Source: Moringa oleifera
Taxonomy: Eukaryota; Streptophyta; Magnoliopsida; Brassicales; Moringaceae
Assembly: GCA_021397835.1 (NCBI GenBank)
Contig: JAJFZO010000065.1
Coordinates: forward strand, 1,364,001-1,428,000
Reading direction: 5' to 3'
Length of the DNA: 64,000 nt
Numbering within the stretch: the first letter of the stretch is position 1; each line of letters starts with the position of its first letter. The notes beneath the pieces are model-generated. The model saw nothing but the letters and a program-made list of their open reading frames with translations. It was not told where the DNA came from and did no database searches. Below, one piece after another: positions 12,920-25,358 of this stretch. The translations under genes and the position numbers were made by a program.

Positions 12920-15900
12920 TTAACATGAAAGGCATTCGCAGACCTCAAAGCAGCAATCAAGGCACTCAAAGCAAGCAAGGGCAGCACAGAGTTGAGTGAA
13001 AGCAATTGAGCATTGATTGTTCATGTAAGAACAAGCTTGGATGAAGCACATGCAACAGACACGATCAAGCAGCCTGCTGCAACAGTTGGTCGCTGCTTTA
13101 ACCAAAAGTTCGGCACCTTCTGGTGACTTGGGTTCCTCACTTCCCGGAGGAATGTTCTTAGCAGTTGCAGTCAAGTTGCCAAAGCCAATGCCCAGGTTCG
13201 CCAACAAAATCATCTTCTGGCCACCAGAATCCACTTTTTTATGCAGGCCAATTTTGTTGAGTACCTAGTGCAGGGGATATCGAAAAATTTTGGTAAATTA
13301 GTAGTAGTATATGATAAAATATAATGTGATCATCTAATGTAAGTTTCATAGTGAATTCTAAATTCTCTAGTCACAGAATAGGAAAAAATGACCAGAGGGA
13401 TACACCAAACCATCATAGCTCACTCATACCTCCTTTAGCAAGACTGGTTCTGCTGCTTTTGTCTCCTTATCAAGCTCAAGCAAAATCATGTGGGTGTATT
13501 CACATGGGAACCCTGTTTGTATGCTCATCCTCGTAACCTATGATGAAAAGTTGATGAGGTGATAAGCAACATATAATAAAACAAAAAAGGAAAAAAATCA
13601 GATTTGCAACAAAGTGATGTGATAATAACCTTCATCCACTGGCTATAGAACTATGTACGACAACTTAATTATGGTAACTGAAGGCACCTTAACCTAGTCC
13701 TTGAAATATTAGTCCCCCATGGCAACATAAAATTCAGTATTTCTTTGGTTCAGTGAAATTGACTAAAGGTATTTCTCAAACTAAAGCATCTATGGATATT
13801 TTCCTTCTTTTTTCTTTTTCTTTTTCATTTTTTTTAACAGATCATGCCATTTGATTTTAAGGCTACTCTCAATTTATATCCAAAAATTTCAAACAAGGAA
13901 TATATTACACTCTAAATTATTTTGAATCTCAAATTGGAGTCTTTTGTCAACCAATCATAAAATTTCAACGAATTTTTTTTTCACAACATTTCATAAATAT
14001 CATATGTATGTGGTAAGGGTAAATGTAAGAAATTATCCTATATTGACTGTGGCAGATTTAATTTTTAGTTTAAACTCCTAAAAGTTAAATATATATGAAA
14101 TATTTAATTAATATCGGATTCAATAAAGTTTGTCTAAATTTTAAATCTATTCTCACAGGATAATTGTAGCGTGTATGAAAATTAAGCGTATAATATGTAT
14201 GAAAAATTAGATTAGAATTCAACTGTCAATTAATATAAATCCCCATTTTATAAATATGAAATAGTATAAAGTGCAATTTTTTTTTCTGGATCAGAAAAAT
14301 AGTATAAAAAAGCAATTTATGTCAATTAGATGTGCAAATTAAGACCACCATAAATATAAAAGGGTTTTATTGAAACAGTCCTATACTAGAGCAACACCTA
14401 ACTGAGGTCCGGTATCTTACTACTATGGTCAATCAAAATGTTAAGAGAAAACAATGGCAAACCTTCTCTCGGAGCTCTTCACTTTGTGAGAACCAAGCAT
14501 GAGCTGTGAGAGTATCCATTTGTCTCCTTGCAAGCACCTGAAGAGTTAAACAAAAATTAGAGAAGAGCTAATTAAAATCCTATTCTCCACTGACCCGTTT
14601 CCATGGAAATAATACAGTATTAAAGTAGGCTTTAGTCCAGAGAATAGAATCTGGAGTTAAAACTACAAGCAATAAGTTATTCTGAAGGATTTTCATGCTT
14701 GTAATTTCAAAAGAACAAATTCTTTTTCATGGACATCTGAGACCCAGTAAAGCATGTCCTCGAAAAGGTTCATTCAGTTGGAGCAATTCGATATCAACCT
14801 GAAATTAAGTTTGAGGTTAATGTAGGGGAATGTCTTTTATGGCATGTTTGGTTCATGGAATAGAATAGAGAATGAATAGAAAAGGTATTCTTTGGGAATA
14901 GAAAAGAGAAGGAATAGAAAAGAATAAGCATTATTATGTTTGGTTTATTGAAATTGAATAGAGTATGAATTCGTTTTCATGTGTTTGGTTCATCAAAGAA
15001 TAAGCTAGGAAAGTAATTGAAGCAAGTTTAAAAGACTAGTATACCCTTCAACTAAATTAATTATAATTTAACTAATTTTTATTAAAATAATATTAACTAA
15101 ATAATATATTAATAATTATTTTTATTTTTAAATATTAATATTATAAAATTAAAATTAATTAATATTTTAATAAAAGTAATATCTTTTTCTTTTTTGATAA
15201 ATTATTTAAAAAATAAAAAAGATGTTATTATTATAAAAATAATATTAACTAAATGATATGTTAATAATTATTTTTTATTTTTAAATATTAATATTATAAA
15301 ATTAATAGTAATAGTAATTAATATTTTGATAATAATAATATTTTTTATTTTTTAGTAAATTATTTTTAAAAAATAAAGTTATTATATATATAGTAATTTA
15401 AAAAATTTATCAAGGGTATGTTGGGAATAGAAAAATATAGCAATTCCTTGTTTTCATGGAATAGCAAATCCGAGGGTTCACTTCGGAATACCTATTCCGG
15501 ATTTTCAAGGAATAGAAATTCCTTAAGGAATTACAATTCTGTGTTAAAAATGAACCAAACATTGGAAAAGCAATTCCATACGGAATAAAGTAGGAAAGGA
15601 ATTGATATTCCTACCAACCAAACATGCTGTTAAAGAATTTGAAGAGGAAAATTAGCTAATACAGGAAGACACATGAGCATAAACTTTTAAATACACATCA
15701 CCATTTAAATTGAAAATAGAGAAAGTAAAATTGTATTTTGCATCTTTAAATTTTAGCATAAGCAGTAATTAGAAGGAGACATATTTTTCTTTCACAAATA
15801 ATTATGATGAGTTGATCACTGAAGAAGTTTTCCTACTTGACAAGGAATCTTTATCATGGTTAAACAACATAATCTATAATGTAATATGGCCTATTTCAAA

Positions 15901-18900
15901 AGTAACGATAAGCTTTTAAGACATTAAGTTCAAAAGTTGAAACATTACTCTATCAAGGGGTATGTCCTTTGCCTTCTGCACTTTCAATTCTGTTGTAAAA
16001 GTGTTCATATCTGCCAAGATACCATTAAATTTAACAGAATCTGGAAATTCCCCTTCATATCGGCCTGATACAATCAAAGGACTTCCAAGGGAAAGGTCTG
16101 GTATATGAGAAGGAGCCAACTGTGACAACCACAGAAAGCACAGTATGTCATTATCCAGCCAGGAACATCAAATTAGAAAACCAGAATGCCTTTGGCTAAG
16201 ATAGACTGTTCTCTTAATCCACTGCAGAGTATTTAATATTTAAAACGCGAAAAAAAAAATATAGATTTACTGTCAAGTGCAGTGTACCTCTAGTGAATCA
16301 AGGTGTTTCAAATCCAATGTTATGTTGGCTAGAATGACTGAAGAAGCAGTAGTAAATAATCTCTGCATTCGAAATTCAATTGAATCTGGCCAAGTAAAAA
16401 ATGATAGAGAAATTGAAAGATATAAGAGGACACAAGGTACAGGAACTAGTCTTCACATAAACAAGAAATGAAAACCTACTGAAAAATGACATAATTTATT
16501 GTTGCGGAGAAGAGTAGAGAGACACTGTACTGACCTGCATCATAAGCACAGTCATAATGACCCCTCCCAATTTGTGCAAGCATTTGCAAAAAGTAATGAT
16601 TACAATATGAACCTAGAAAAAAAATTTTAAATAATAAATCAGTTAACATATTTCATTAATGACTGGAATTGAAAGAAATGAAAGAACCACAGACAACTCA
16701 TCCATGAAAAAACCTGGGATAGTACCAAATGGGGCTAAAGGAGTGAAAACTTGACTACGTACAGTGAATACCAGTTTGGTCTACTTCAGCTTGAATCTCA
16801 AGTACAGTGCAACTGTAGGTTACAATACTATGTGGTAGGTCAACATCTATCACATGGGTTTCAAAAGAAGACTATCAAAATATTCTGATATTGAATTATA
16901 AGTTTCTGAAAAGGACAACATGTTTGTACTTAATTCACTTCCATATGCATATGTGAATATACCTATTTACTCATTCATTCATTATTCATACATACGAAAA
17001 CAAGTCCAGACATGAGCTGTCAAAATCAAATCAAGATACCAAGAGTTTGGAAGCTATGGGAGTAAAATATCAATAGAGATAAAGGAAAAGGGACAAAATT
17101 CTTACCAATTCCAAAAGTACATATCCGAGGAGAAATTGAACCTCCCTTGCTGATATAGACTTTCACCATGTTACAAATTTCTCTTTCATCTTCAACAGTT
17201 CCATCAGTTACCAGGAAGATAAGAGGAAGATCATCAGTAGTTCCAGCCAACAACTTCATTGCCTAGGATCAAGAGAAAAAGATCTTTGCACTCAAAAGAT
17301 TCTCTGGTATAGAGATGTGAAAGTGCTGAAGGAAAAAGTGGTTATTAGACAGTGCACTCATTGGAGCACTGCTATCATGAGAGCCATGTACTTTTCTGGA
17401 GAACATCTCAATGAGCCACAAATATGAAGCAAAAGATGTGCATAGCATGATAGTCATAAAATGCTACCACATTGCAATCTAATTGTGAAGCTGACAAAAC
17501 ATGCCTGACATAGGAGCAGAGAAGGTGCAGGAAGAATAATGTCAATTAGTAGGTAGACTACAGCATCCTGGTAGTTGAGGTTTCAACAGTTAAACGTGCA
17601 TGTCAACTCAACAAGCCATATGCTAGTTTAGGTGCAGTTCATCAATCACTGAAGACGTTAGAAAAATCATATTTACCTGGTCAAGGGGAAGCAAAAAATT
17701 TGTACCACCACCTGCAATTAGATTGCTACTAAGCCATTGAGTGGCATTTGATATTGCTTCCTGGGTAGCTAGCTCCATTGATGAAGAGAATACATAGATC
17801 TCTTCATTGAAAGCAAGAATGCTAAAAGAATCTTGAGAATTGAGTTCAGACAGTGAAGCTAGTAGAGCATTCTTTGCATCCTCAAGAGGGCCTCCTTGCA
17901 TACTTCCACTTATGTCAATCACGAAAACCACTTTTCTTTTGAATACCTATCAGATTCACCAGCATTTCATAAATAACCATTAAATGTGGAAGGTGGATTA
18001 CAGAAGTAAGTAGCTTCAAGGTCCATGGCTACTTGAGGCAGCCATACCCAAATAAAGCTAGAACCCGATTTCTCAATATTTTTATTCTTTAAAATTGAAT
18101 TTTGTCGTTGTTCCAACAGATTTTTCCTCATCTAATTTAGCTTCTCATGGAAAGTTGCCAACATTCATCTAGCCCAGCTTCAATCACTATCTTCTCTTCT
18201 CCATTTTTTTAAATGATAACTTCTTAGATTTAATTCTCTTTATTTGAAGGACAAGAAACTCACAAAATCTCCCACAAAAGAAAAAGAAAAAGAAAATAAA
18301 AGAATCTAGCAATCACAGAGCAAAATATTGTCATCAGTTCTAATTATAACCAAGTCTGACGTGATTCAAAGAGTCATTGACATGCAAAGATAATAGATTA
18401 GAATCTGTCTACAATCCATGGAAATATCTTCCTGTTATTGCAGTTAAAATTCTTACTATAACAAGCATTAAAGAAAAATCAATTTGAGCATGATCCCAAA
18501 CAAACCTTCCTGTGCTGATTGGCTCCAGGGAAGAGATAGAAGCAGAACATCTCTCTTTCATCAAAGTCGAGTAGGGATGGAGATTGCAAGAGCACACAAC
18601 CAGTTAAATCACTTGAAGAAACCTGTAACATGGCACATTCAAGCAGAATAAGTAACAATCAGATATTCCTGCAATTCACATCCCCTTTGATCAATATAAA
18701 TTATTCCCCTCTCCCCCTCACCCAAAAGAAAAAAATAATAATAATAAAAGAGAGTTGAAAAGAAGGTTCAGGCTCTCACAGTATATGAAAAACTCAAGTC
18801 AGCATTTGACCATGCTGGTACTTCTGCTTCATACAAGAAACTTAACTTCCCAACTTCACGACTTAGCAACTGAATAGCGACAATATGTCATTAATTCACT

Positions 18901-20568
18901 TCCAAAAGAAGTTGATCGCAAACAATCATGGCGTACCTTTAAGGGATGGCTAGCACACTTGCATAAAGTTTCCCCGTCAATGCCAGAATTCACATTTAAC
19001 AGTATCATTTCTCTCTTAGGAATTTTTTTTCCAACCGGAATGACATATGCCGGAAAACTAAAAGGTACATTGAGGAAAAATTGTCCATCTTGGTACAGTA
19101 ATTTCTGGGACCAACTGACCTTAATTGCAAGAACAGACCCACCTCCAACCTAACAAGAAATTAACATTAAGCACTTTCAAGAGAGTAACAAGAAAAGGTT
19201 GAGAAACAATGGATAGCCAAAAGCAGTATAACTATTAGATGATTTGATAATTACCTGACTTTGGATTTTCAAAGTATATATATGAGACTTCACGAAGCGT
19301 CCATTTCCACTTCTAGAAACCTTTCCCACATCACTAAGGTCATCTTTCCTCACCAATTTGGTATTATATGATCTTTCACTTCCAGTTATGTCAACCTCAA
19401 CACCTAGAAGTGAACCCTGTTAGCCACACCATGCTTTTCTTGAGAACTCTTAAGGTTACTGAAACTTCAAACACAGAAACGACTAACAAACAAACTAGTA
19501 GCACAGAAAAGAAGGACATGCCATGAACATACAGCTATCAAACTAACAACAAGGTATTCACTGTCTTCCACTGACACCTTTTGATTATGCAAAAGAAGAC
19601 GAATGGAGATTTCCTATCTTCCGACGTAAGCAATGATAGGAAAAGAATAACACAAAATGGGAGTTTTCCGTTTCAAACTGAAGCAGCCAATGAATGAACA
19701 TTTAGGTTCCAATAAAGAACATAGACCACAGAAGTTTTATCTCCGGAGTGCAAGTATATATTATATAATATAATATGGTAAAAATTCATAAAGAAAACAG
19801 ATGATGGTGACATGAAGAAATAGTTTGTTTCCAGTAACTGATCTTGTAGGTTGATAAATGATAAGAAGAAAACTCAAATGAAGATTCCTATATTTGCCTT
19901 ATTAAAACTGGTCTGGTAATGAAAGTCTGGCCAAAAAATTCTAAAAATAAAGTATTAATTAGATTGGCTAGTATGATCATTTTGTGGTTACAGCAAAAAT
20001 CTGAGATCAAATCGCGAATACATTGTGGGCTTTGGGACAGCCTGTTGCTTACCTAACCATTGTGGAAAACAGAAAAACTAGATTATTTTAATCAAAAAAG
20101 CTTTCAGATAAAGAACCAAAATGCAAAACGAATTATTGTAACTACTCGCTAAAGCTGCAAAAATATGTCTCTCTTTACCTTCTCTCCCATCGGCACCGCA
20201 ATGCAGCAATCGCACTTCTCGCTGGCCTTGATGCAATGCACGCGCCAGTTACCTTTAACCGTCACAAAAGCAGTATCCAGGCGACAGTCGACTTCCATCT
20301 CGACGCCATGCATGTGCAGCGGCACCAGCACAGGAGGCTCGCACCGGCCGTGCACGTACGGCTGGTAGCTTGGCACGTCGGGGTTGTCCACCGCCGCCGG
20401 CTCTGGCACCACAGCATAAACTGTCACTGCTCCAGGCAGCAGGCTTTCCGGATATCCTTTCTCCGGCGGTGGCTCCGGCAACGGGGGCACCGCCACGTCC
20501 TTGCCGTAGTATATTCGTCTGGAGAGACTTAGGCCGTAATCCACGCAGCTCGCAAACTCAATAGACAT
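12920..20568 (-). CDS. VIT/von Willebrand A protein, inter-alpha-trypsin inhibitor heavy chain-like (13 exons, 757 aa)
   Basis: Exons on the minus strand: 20179-20568, 19255-19416, 18937-19149, 18780-18869, 18506-18622, 17677-17946, 17106-17262, 16535-16612, 16288-16385, 15949-16119, 14463-14537, 13430-13537, 12920-13264. They total 2274 nt in one frame. The N-terminal part includes a proline-rich stretch and a VIT-like region. The VWA domain begins near residue 325 and carries an intact metal-ion adhesion site: D335-I-S337-G-S339, T406 in GGGTN, and D434 in LVTDG. The last 54 residues contain 15 cysteines, which suggests a metal-bound or lipid-modified tail. It resembles plant proteins annotated as inter-alpha-trypsin inhibitor heavy chain-related (At1g19110/At1g72500 type). 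Their biochemical role is not established. No signal peptide is apparent. Intron 10 carries a MITE. A TATA box lies about 155 bases upstream of the ATG. Confidence 0.93.
14840..15629. mobile_element. PIF/Harbinger (Tourist)-like MITE inside an intron
   Basis: The 790-bp element has terminal inverted repeats: TGGCATGTTTGGTT at the left end and CAGCATGTTTGGTT when the right end is read in reverse. It is flanked by a TTA direct repeat at 14837-14839 and 15630-15632, the 3-bp target typical of PIF/Harbinger elements. There is no transposase ORF, so it is non-autonomous. The core is very AT-rich and contains a 152-bp duplication. It lies in intron 10 of the VIT/VWA gene, which is spliced around it with an intact frame. 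Confidence 0.8.
15089..15390. repeat. Direct duplication (about 152 bp) inside the MITE
   Basis: The block beginning TATTAACTAAATAATAT at 15091 recurs at 15243 as TATTAACTAAATGATAT. Both copies continue through matching ATTAATATTATAAAATTAA-type sequence to an AAAAAATAAA end. Period is about 152 bp, with several substitutions and small indels between copies. Confidence 0.75.
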
Positions 20569-20721
20569 CTCGCCGGTGGAATAATCCGGCGAGAAAAGTT
20601 CCGGACAGAGTGATATGAAGGTTACAACTTAGAACTGCAGTTTCAAGGATTATAAAGTGAAGTGATAGAAAAAATTTAATCAGAGACAATCAGAAAGACT
20701 AACGCAAAGCAAGTCTCTGTG

Positions 20722-20727
20722 TATATA
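20722..20727 (-). promoter_or_regulatory. Probable TATA box of the VIT/VWA gene
   Basis: CTATATA on the minus strand, about 155 bases upstream of the ATG at 20568. It would put the transcription start near 20693 and give a leader of about 125 nt. Position and sequence fit a plant TATA box; no transcript data were available. Confidence 0.55.
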
Positions 20728-22099
20728 GAAGCCTATGTCTCCTTTTTGAAAAGTTGTTAAATAGTAAGGAGGACGAGAGGGTGCGCAATTTAGCGTGACA
20801 AGGAAGAGACCCATTAGAAGATAGCCACGTGGAGGAAGTGATGGCGCCCTGTTCACTCACTACTCAGTGGAGGTTTTGATTAATTTTATTAGCAATTGAC
20901 TACCGGACGTATTATGCCATTGTGACATGCAGGATGCAACCTACTTTTTTGGTCATAATCCGGTGTGCTCAGCTATAGAATAACATTAATATAAAGGCAC
21001 AAAATCGTGCCACGTCCTGTTCTTTTTGTCACGGAGTGAAGAAATTAAATCAGAAAAAACGAAAACAAAAGCGAATTTACCAAAAAGTAATGCTATTTTT
21101 CAGTATTTGAAAATATTAGGTCTTCAAAATAGTATGCCTAACTCCAGAGATATTAAAAACATATGGTAGGCATTAATTGCATGAGAAGCTCTGTTCTATG
21201 CAGGTGAGTCACCTAAAGACGCCGCCGCTTAAGCAGACAACGAAAAGCAAAATTATTACAGCATTAAAGAGCATCTACCCATCACTGTCTGCCATACTTT
21301 TCTGGTGATTAATGAGAACTAACGTAGTCACTGAATAATCCGGTGCACACAGGACCACCGTGGTCCCTCTCCTGGTCCCCTAACCATCAACGTCCACCTG
21401 TCAATGTACCCACTCCGCCTCTATGTATTGGCATCATCAAACGTTGAGGACCCACACTGATGTGAAGACCACATGAAAAGACGTGAAACCAGTCACATCG
21501 GAAAAGAGAAGTAACTATCCATTGTTTGTTCTTTTCTGGACTAATCCTTCGAATTAAAAGGTCTGGCGTACTGTGGACTGCATTGTCCAGCCTTCAAATG
21601 TTGACTAATCGAGGGTTTGTTTGACAAAAATGTGCAGAATGTGGGCATTGTCGGTCGGTCATGGAGTACTCTACCATCAATTACCACAAAAAACATCAAT
21701 AATTAAATTTATCATGTGAAAATTTGACTTCACAACTTTTAGGTGAATTTAACAAAATATTTTTAGTTTAAACATTGCTTAGAGTATAATAAAAGAACAA
21801 CATAGTTCAAAAGTCAATTATAGACCCGTAAATAAGATTTTAATTATTTTTGATTACATGTAACTATATTTAATCATTGTAAAAAAAATTTGTTCCAAAA
21901 ATATCTTTAAAATATACAATATTTACATATAATATGGATCAAAAACTTATAACGTCGCCGTCGCACAACAATTATAGCTATCTATATCAAAATATCAACG
22001 CTACCATCTAACAAAATTTAACATCACAAGAAAAACGTAACTCCTGATTTTTAAAAAAGTCTTTACATAGATTAAACTATTAATTTAAATTAACTTAAA

Positions 22100-22260
22100 A
22101 TATATTAAAATTTTAAAAATCAAAATATTTAAATTAAAATATTTTACAATATATTATAATTTAAAATTTTTAATAAATATAAAAATATTCAAACTATCAT
22201 TATAAAATATTTTGAAAATTTTTAAATATTAAAAATATTTTTAAAATTTTATTTTGTCAA
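22100..22260 (+). repeat. AT-rich repeat, copy of the dispersed family core
   Basis: Contains ACAATATATTATAATTTAA followed by AAATATTCAAACTATCATTA and then mixed A/T runs. The same order of segments occurs near 35100, 51980, 60700 and 61370 on the plus strand, and in reverse near 23370 and 52740. Identity is moderate and the sequence is low complexity, so the boundaries are approximate. Confidence 0.45.
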
Positions 22261-23072
22261 AATTTTAAAAAATTTATAAAAATTAACTTATGAATCAAAA
22301 TTCTAAATTTAAAGGTTAAATTTTTCATAACTATTTTAATTGAGATTTAATTTAAGCATGATTAAGAAATAAATTTTTAAAAATTATAAATAAAAATTTG
22401 TTTTCTAACTAAATTTATTTTATGTGATTTTTATTTTTTAAAAATTTAGAATAGTTATATATAATATGAGTCAATACCAAAAAGAATTACATTTATCTCA
22501 ATCGAAATATCATCATTCTATGGAACAAAATTTAATTTTTTGAAATTTAATATAATTTTATTATTAGAAAAAGTTTAATATACTCTAATGCTGGTGACAA
22601 TACCTAAACCGAATGGTTACTCTAATAAGCTATACTTATCTTTGCTTGAGAAAACCCAAAAGGAATAAAATAAAGACAATGATTATAAAATTGCTTAATT
22701 TAGATTTTATTTTCTTAGGATCCAAACGGGTCCCACAAAATCCTGTGCGGCATGAAATGAAAGCTCATTTACGAACTAACCTCCCTGGGCCACAGGATCG
22801 ATAAGGCAGGGAGGCCTTGCTTCAACCGGGTAGGTAAAAGAGAAAGCTGAGGGCACGTGATGGATTGAACCCCCGTTGACACATGTTACGTTCGTCTGGT
22901 TACTAAGCCTAATACCAAACCAACCACGAAAGTTTGGAGTCAAATTTACATTGAAATTGAATTAACCCAATTTCATAACATTTATGTCGAGCAGCTCTTA
23001 TAATGACAAATCATGTCATTTCATTTATTACTTTTATTTACCGTATTTATTTGTTTGTTGTATATAAAATCA

Positions 23073-23580
23073 AGATATTTTTTACTATCATTTAAAATTT
23101 TATTTTTTTTCAATCAAACTATTATTTCAAAAGATATCAAATAAATTTTGATATATTGATTTTGTTTAAATTGAATTTTAACTTAAAATAATTATAAAAA
23201 ATTAATAAATTTTTTGTTATTCAAATAACTAAAAAACTGCTTAAATATATTTTATATATCAAATTTAAAAAATTTTCAAATAACTAATTTTTTAAAAGAA
23301 TTAAATTTTTGATAGTATATTTTTTTAAAACATATTTTTATTACTCAATAAAATTGAAGTTTTTTATGATGATAGTTTGAATATTTTTTTACTTGCATAA
23401 AAAATTACAATTTAAAAATTATTATAAAATATATCTAATTTAAATATTTTTACTATGTAAATTTTTTAATATAATATAATTTAAATAAAATTAAAATATT
23501 AATATTTATTTAGATATATTTTGAAAATAAAATTTTGATTGAAGATGGTGAATAAAATTTAAAATAATATTTATTTTATT
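23073..23580. repeat. AT-rich element of about 508 bp with inverted ends (MITE-like)
   Basis: The left end (from 23073) reads TACTATCATTTAAAATTTTA and then CAATCAAAC. The right end, read in reverse from 23580, gives ATATTATTTTAAATTTTAT and then CAATCAAAA, which makes terminal inverted repeats of roughly 45 bp. The interior aligns in the same orientation with 52438-52934: shared segments include AATTATAAAAAATTAATA, GATAGTATA-type sequence and GAAAATAAAATTTTGATTG. No ORF. It appears to be a non-autonomous element; superfamily unknown. Confidence 0.6.
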
Positions 23581-24635
23581 TTTTATTTAATTTATAATAA
23601 ATTTTACATAAACCAAAATATTTATGACTGATATAAACCTTTCCTGTCTAATCATTGAGCTGACTCTTGAGAGTTTAAGTTAATATCTCAAACTTATATC
23701 CTAGTTAAAATTGTTGGAACAAATGGATCATGTTGATTTTTTTTTTTCCGTTTTACTTAAATAAATATTATCCATAAAAAATATCACTTCATAGATAATA
23801 GTTTTAAATTAAACTTATAACTAAAAAATATATGGTCTTATTATAATTAATTATTTCTTGAGAACATTCCACTAATTAGGGCATTGATTTTTTTTTCAAA
23901 AATTTGATGACTAAGTTATGTCTATTTTAACCAATTTTATACTGTAAATTAATATATTTTTGAATTTTAATTGTTGTAAATTTATTTTTTAAGATAATTT
24001 TTTAAAGTTTAAATAATACAATTTTCAAATGACTTGAGATATAACTGTTCATGACTATGGGTTATGCATGGTTTACATGAAAGAATAATGTAATTTAAAA
24101 TTAATTTTATAAACATGATATCATAACAATACATAATTTTCCAACATGTAATGATTTTCATAACACAAATATATATGAAACCGGGCCGGGACTGGACGGA
24201 GAGGCCTGAGGCCTAAATATGCTTCGGTCCGCCATGCAGAGTAGAGAATAAAAGGAACGTGGACCAAAACTAGGAACAAAATACGATAAACTTCCCTTCA
24301 TCTTCTCTTCACTACGTACGGACGTGGTGACGCACTGACCCTTGATCAATTGGCCTGGACAGACTACTACTACAAAGCAAATCTTGCTAGTAAAGGAAAC
24401 TTTAAGATGATGCGACGTCGTGTAGAATGCAACTCCTTAGAAGTGCGTTAAAACTAATTAATGCGTGTTATCTACTTCTAGATCTTAATCCGATTCAGGT
24501 CGGTTTCGCAAACTTCCTCGATGTTGCACCGACTCCTATCCAATCACCGGCAGCCACGTGTCGAACATATTCCTGAAATTACATGAAGGTGGCGTTGTAC
24601 TCCTAATGATGTTGTTAAGGAAAGAGGAAACACAC

Positions 24636-24678
<43 letters not shown>

Positions 24679-24679
24679 A
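24636..24679. repeat. (GATA)n(GA)n microsatellite
   Basis: ATAG repeats pass into a GA run of about 28 bases. It lies about 680 bases upstream of the lipase ATG, probably in its promoter or the start of its leader. Confidence 0.95.
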
Positions 24680-25358
24680 GCGTTTTGGGTATATGTCTAA
24701 TTGATTCCTTGAAACCGAAGATATAAAACGGAATTTCAGTTGAAATTGACTTGTACAGGTTTGTGTATATATTTTATATTTCTTTCAGATTGGGGATTCC
24801 TTTTGAGGGTTTCTTTCAGTGATTTTGATCGACCATGCTTAGGTTATGATCTTACTCAGTTTGTTTCAATTTCCCTTTGTTGATTTTCGGGGTATGCCAT
24901 GTTTCCTTGTTTTTACTTTTGATATGGATTGAAGTTCAATGGTTTTATTTATTTAGTGGATTCGCTGATTGCTGAGTAAGGTAGGAAATGAGAAGAGATT
25001 TTTTGAATTTTGTTGTGGAGAGTTTTTAGGCAAGCTGAAGCTTAAGATGACGATTTCCAATTAAATTTGATGTATTTCTTCTCTTTTTCTCAGCAGCGAA
25101 ACAGGGCTTTAGTTCTCAAGTGTTGTGTCACTACTAGAAATCATAATCCATTTGGTTTCTATAAGGGATTAACTTTATTGCTGGATTAGATTTGAAATCA
25201 GTTAGCCAGTAAAGTGTTATTTAAACTCATAGATTGTATGCAAGTGAAATTACTTGATATAAGATGCTCCTTCAGTACAGACTTAGCGATTACAAGTCTA
25301 TTTTATTGAGTTACAGTTTGATAGGTTCCTTTTGGATTGCATTATTAGGGATAAACTC

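Larger units (their letters stand above)
20569..24635. other. Intergenic gap between divergent VIT/VWA and lipase genes
   Basis: About 4 kb separate the minus-strand VIT/VWA gene from the plus-strand lipase. The flanks near each gene are of moderate GC. The centre, 21.7-24.1 kb, is very AT-rich with repeat sequence shared with other gaps. No protein-coding gene was recognised; the short ORFs at 22613 and 24158 have no family features. Confidence 0.5.

Noticed and set aside
21700..23650. Possible matrix attachment region or organelle insertion
   Set aside because: Base composition alone does not show this. No organelle gene fragment is visible and part of the stretch is explained by the repeat family.
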